From Promethearchaeota archaeon (GTDB taxonomy: Archaea; Asgardarchaeota; Lokiarchaeia; Sigynarchaeales; SOKP01): DNA of 6,902 nucleotides. Of the stretch, positions 5,485 through 6,902 are shown piece by piece (the first letter of the stretch is position 1; each line of letters begins with the position of its first letter). Both the position numbers and the translations under genes were made by a program. The stretch lies in NCBI GenBank assembly GCA_019057775.1, contig JAHLWT010000218.1, positions 1 to 6,902 on the forward strand, given 5' to 3'. The notes beneath the pieces were generated by a model. The model saw only the letters and a program-made list of their open reading frames with translations. It had not been told where the DNA came from and made no database searches.

Positions 5485-6789
5485 ATGAACTTATTTATGG
5501 CTTTAGAGCTTGTTTCTTTAATTTCCATAACAATAATCTTTCTAATAATAACAATCGCAATACAGGTATCTAAGGTTACGAAAAGATTTCCACTATTATT
5601 TTATTTAAGGCTGACATCATGGTTTTTAGTCTTATATTTTTTAACAGATAGTATTTCAATTATTTTTCAAAGTGAAGCTTTCGCTCGACTTCATGTTATA
5701 CTTGTATTCCCAATTACATTCTTTTTTATTCTCTTTTTTAATAATATGTTAAAAGAATCATATTATACTTTTGGTTTTATTTTATCATGCTGCTTGGGTT
5801 TTTTACTTATTTTTATGGGAACCCAACCTAACGCTGTTACGTTTGTAACAGAAATGGGATTTGAAAAATATGTATCTGATGGACTCTTTAATATTACATA
5901 TATTATTTTATTTCTATTGTTTCTTTCATATTTATTTTTCTGGGGGTTTAAAACATGGTTAAGTAGCCCGTTTTATTATAAAAAAAAATCTTTATTATGT
6001 TTTACAGGAGTTATAATATATGTTGTAGGCTCTATATTTCAACTACTCTTTTATATGAGTCCGTTCTTTAATATTTTCATCTTTCTAACAAATTTGATTA
6101 GCATTTTAATAATTGCAATTGTTATCATGAAAGAAATTAAAATTCTCTATGTTTTGCCTTACACGGTTTATAGAATCGCGGTAAGAGATAATAATGGAAA
6201 TCCTCTATATGATCATGACTGGACAGAGATGAATATAACCGAAACTGTATTTACAGGGTTTCTTAATGCCATTGAACTAATGAGTGAGGAAGTAATGCAG
6301 GTAGGAGGTATCCTTGATATAAATTTAAATGAAGGAATCCTTATTGTGAACAGATCTGAATATATAACTGTTGGTTTACTAGCATCTAAAGCATCCAAAT
6401 TATTAAGAGATTGTGTTAATAATTTTACAAATGATTTTGAAAATAAATTTAAAAGGCTTCTTGAAAAATCTTGTATAGATATGAACGAATATAAATCAGC
6501 ATATGAGTTAATAAATCAATATTTCTCAATTATTCCTTATCAGAATATTAAAAATAAAAACCAGCTTATAACATTATCACAGGAATATCATGAATTACCA
6601 AAACAGATTGAAAATAAATTTAGAACTATCTTGAGCAAGGAAGAATATGAAAATGTTCTAAATGAATGTATTAAAGTTCCTTGTTCAAATCCTTCTGAGT
6701 TTTTCGATCTCTATGATGAATTAAAACTTGAAATTAATGAATTGGAACTAAAAAAGTCAAAAGAAGATAAAAAAATAATCTTAGAGTAG
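5485..6789 (+). CDS. Seven-helix membrane protein with a cytosolic longin/roadblock-like domain
   Basis: No known gene name applies. The 434-residue product has seven hydrophobic segments at about 8-28, 38-61, 67-86, 95-112, 135-155, 169-191 and 193-215. Basic loops (KVTKR at 30-34, KKK at 166-168) suggest an outside N-terminus and a cytosolic C-terminus. The only sizeable outer loop is 113-134. This resembles the seven-helix sensor modules found before histidine kinases, but no kinase motifs follow. Instead, residues about 222-325 read as alternating strands and helices: YTVYRIAVRD, NPLYDHDW, TVFTGFLNAIELM, GGILDINLNEGILIV, YITVGLLASKA, then a long helix. The 'G-x-PLY ... GFLxAI' pattern is typical of longin/roadblock-like proteins abundant in Asgard archaea, where such folds regulate small GTPases. 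The remainder (about 328-430) is helical, ending in a charged coiled-coil-like segment. A receptor passing a signal to a cytosolic partner is my inference. The domain call rests on pattern alone. Confidence 0.62.
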   Translation: MNLFMALELVSLISITIIFLIITIAIQVSKVTKRFPLLFYLRLTSWFLVLYFLTDSISIIFQSEAFARLHVILVFPITFFFILFFNNMLKESYYTFGFILSCCLGFLLIFMGTQPNAVTFVTEMGFEKYVSDGLFNITYIILFLLFLSYLFFWGFKTWLSSPFYYKKKSLLCFTGVIIYVVGSIFQLLFYMSPFFNIFIFLTNLISILIIAIVIMKEIKILYVLPYTVYRIAVRDNNGNPLYDHDWTEMNITETVFTGFLNAIELMSEEVMQVGGILDINLNEGILIVNRSEYITVGLLASKASKLLRDCVNNFTNDFENKFKRLLEKSCIDMNEYKSAYELINQYFSIIPYQNIKNKNQLITLSQEYHELPKQIENKFRTILSKEEYENVLNECIKVPCSNPSEFFDLYDELKLEINELELKKSKEDKKIILE

Positions 6790-6902
6790 ATTATCATACG
6801 ACACCAGGTTGTGCGCAACTCGTGCCGCTACGATTATACCACATTGTGAATTAATAGAAGATTTGAGAAAGGAAGGCTTAATTGTACTCTCCACGACACA
6901 CG
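6790..6902. other. Unassigned right-edge segment with raised G+C
   Basis: By hand count 48 of these 113 bases are G or C, and 25 of the 50 at 6791-6840, far above the gene before it. Two frames are open to the edge. One on the minus strand gives 39 codons ending in a TAA at 6781-6783, which would overlap the membrane gene tail to tail. One on the plus strand from 6785 has no ATG and ends with CELIEDLRKEGLIVLSTTH, which reads like ordinary protein. I recognise neither. A small hairpin (GTTG/CAAC, 6808-6819) is present. No tRNA can be folded, and no T-rich terminator for the preceding gene is seen. Confidence 0.4.

Noticed and set aside
6213..6398. Minus-strand open frame of 61 codons
   Set aside because: Antisense to the longin-like region of the membrane protein, with no start signal or recognisable content.
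5485..6789. Histidine kinase assignment for the seven-helix protein
   Set aside because: No H-box, N-box or glycine-rich ATP-binding motifs follow the membrane part.
6797..6902. Possible tRNA or other folded RNA at the right edge
   Set aside because: Only a 4-bp stem (6808-6811 with 6816-6819) is evident; no cloverleaf, T-loop consensus or acceptor stem can be drawn.

Overview
The window is AT-rich and encodes a complete sugar ABC importer on the minus strand. Facing away from it on the plus strand is a two-gene unit made of a DNA-binding protein and a seven-helix membrane protein. Archaeal origin is suggested by TATA-like boxes 25-30 bases before expected transcript starts, genes at transcript starts that lack a Shine-Dalgarno site, and oligo-T tracts in place of hairpin terminators. 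Two proteins look most like Asgard (Lokiarchaeota-type) families from general knowledge: the multi-winged-helix protein and the membrane protein with a longin/roadblock-like cytosolic domain. That lineage call is an inference from protein style; no marker gene is present.

Layout, left to right. Bases 1-140 hold the N-terminus of a membrane protein on the minus strand, cut by the window edge. Bases 141-253 hold a T-rich terminator candidate and a possible promoter. Next, all on the minus strand and read right to left, come the solute-binding protein (3206-4528), permease 1 (2211-3113), permease 2 (1370-2224) and the ATPase (254-1357). Permease 2 very probably starts at 2224, not 2239, because a strong GGAGGG site lies between the two ATG codons. 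The 92-base gap between binding protein and permease 1 contains a T12 tract and a TATA-like box. The membrane subunits may therefore have their own promoter, with the binding protein made in excess.

Bases 4529-4743 form the divergent control region. It carries a TATA-like element for each direction, a 21-bp inverted repeat (4673-4693), and one copy of a 15-16 bp motif whose second copy lies before permease 1. Both are candidate operators. Rightwards are a 238-residue protein with probably three winged helices (4744-5460) and, 24 bases later behind a good ribosome binding site, a 434-residue protein (5485-6789). The latter has seven membrane helices and a cytosolic longin/roadblock-like region.

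Working model. The binding protein closely resembles the Thermus glucose/mannose-binding protein type, with the expected sugar-contacting residues in place. It would deliver a monosaccharide or small glycoside to the two permeases, driven by the MalK-type ATPase. The adjacent regulator and seven-helix protein may sense a signal and control the importer. The last 113 bases have a clearly higher G+C content and no gene I can name.
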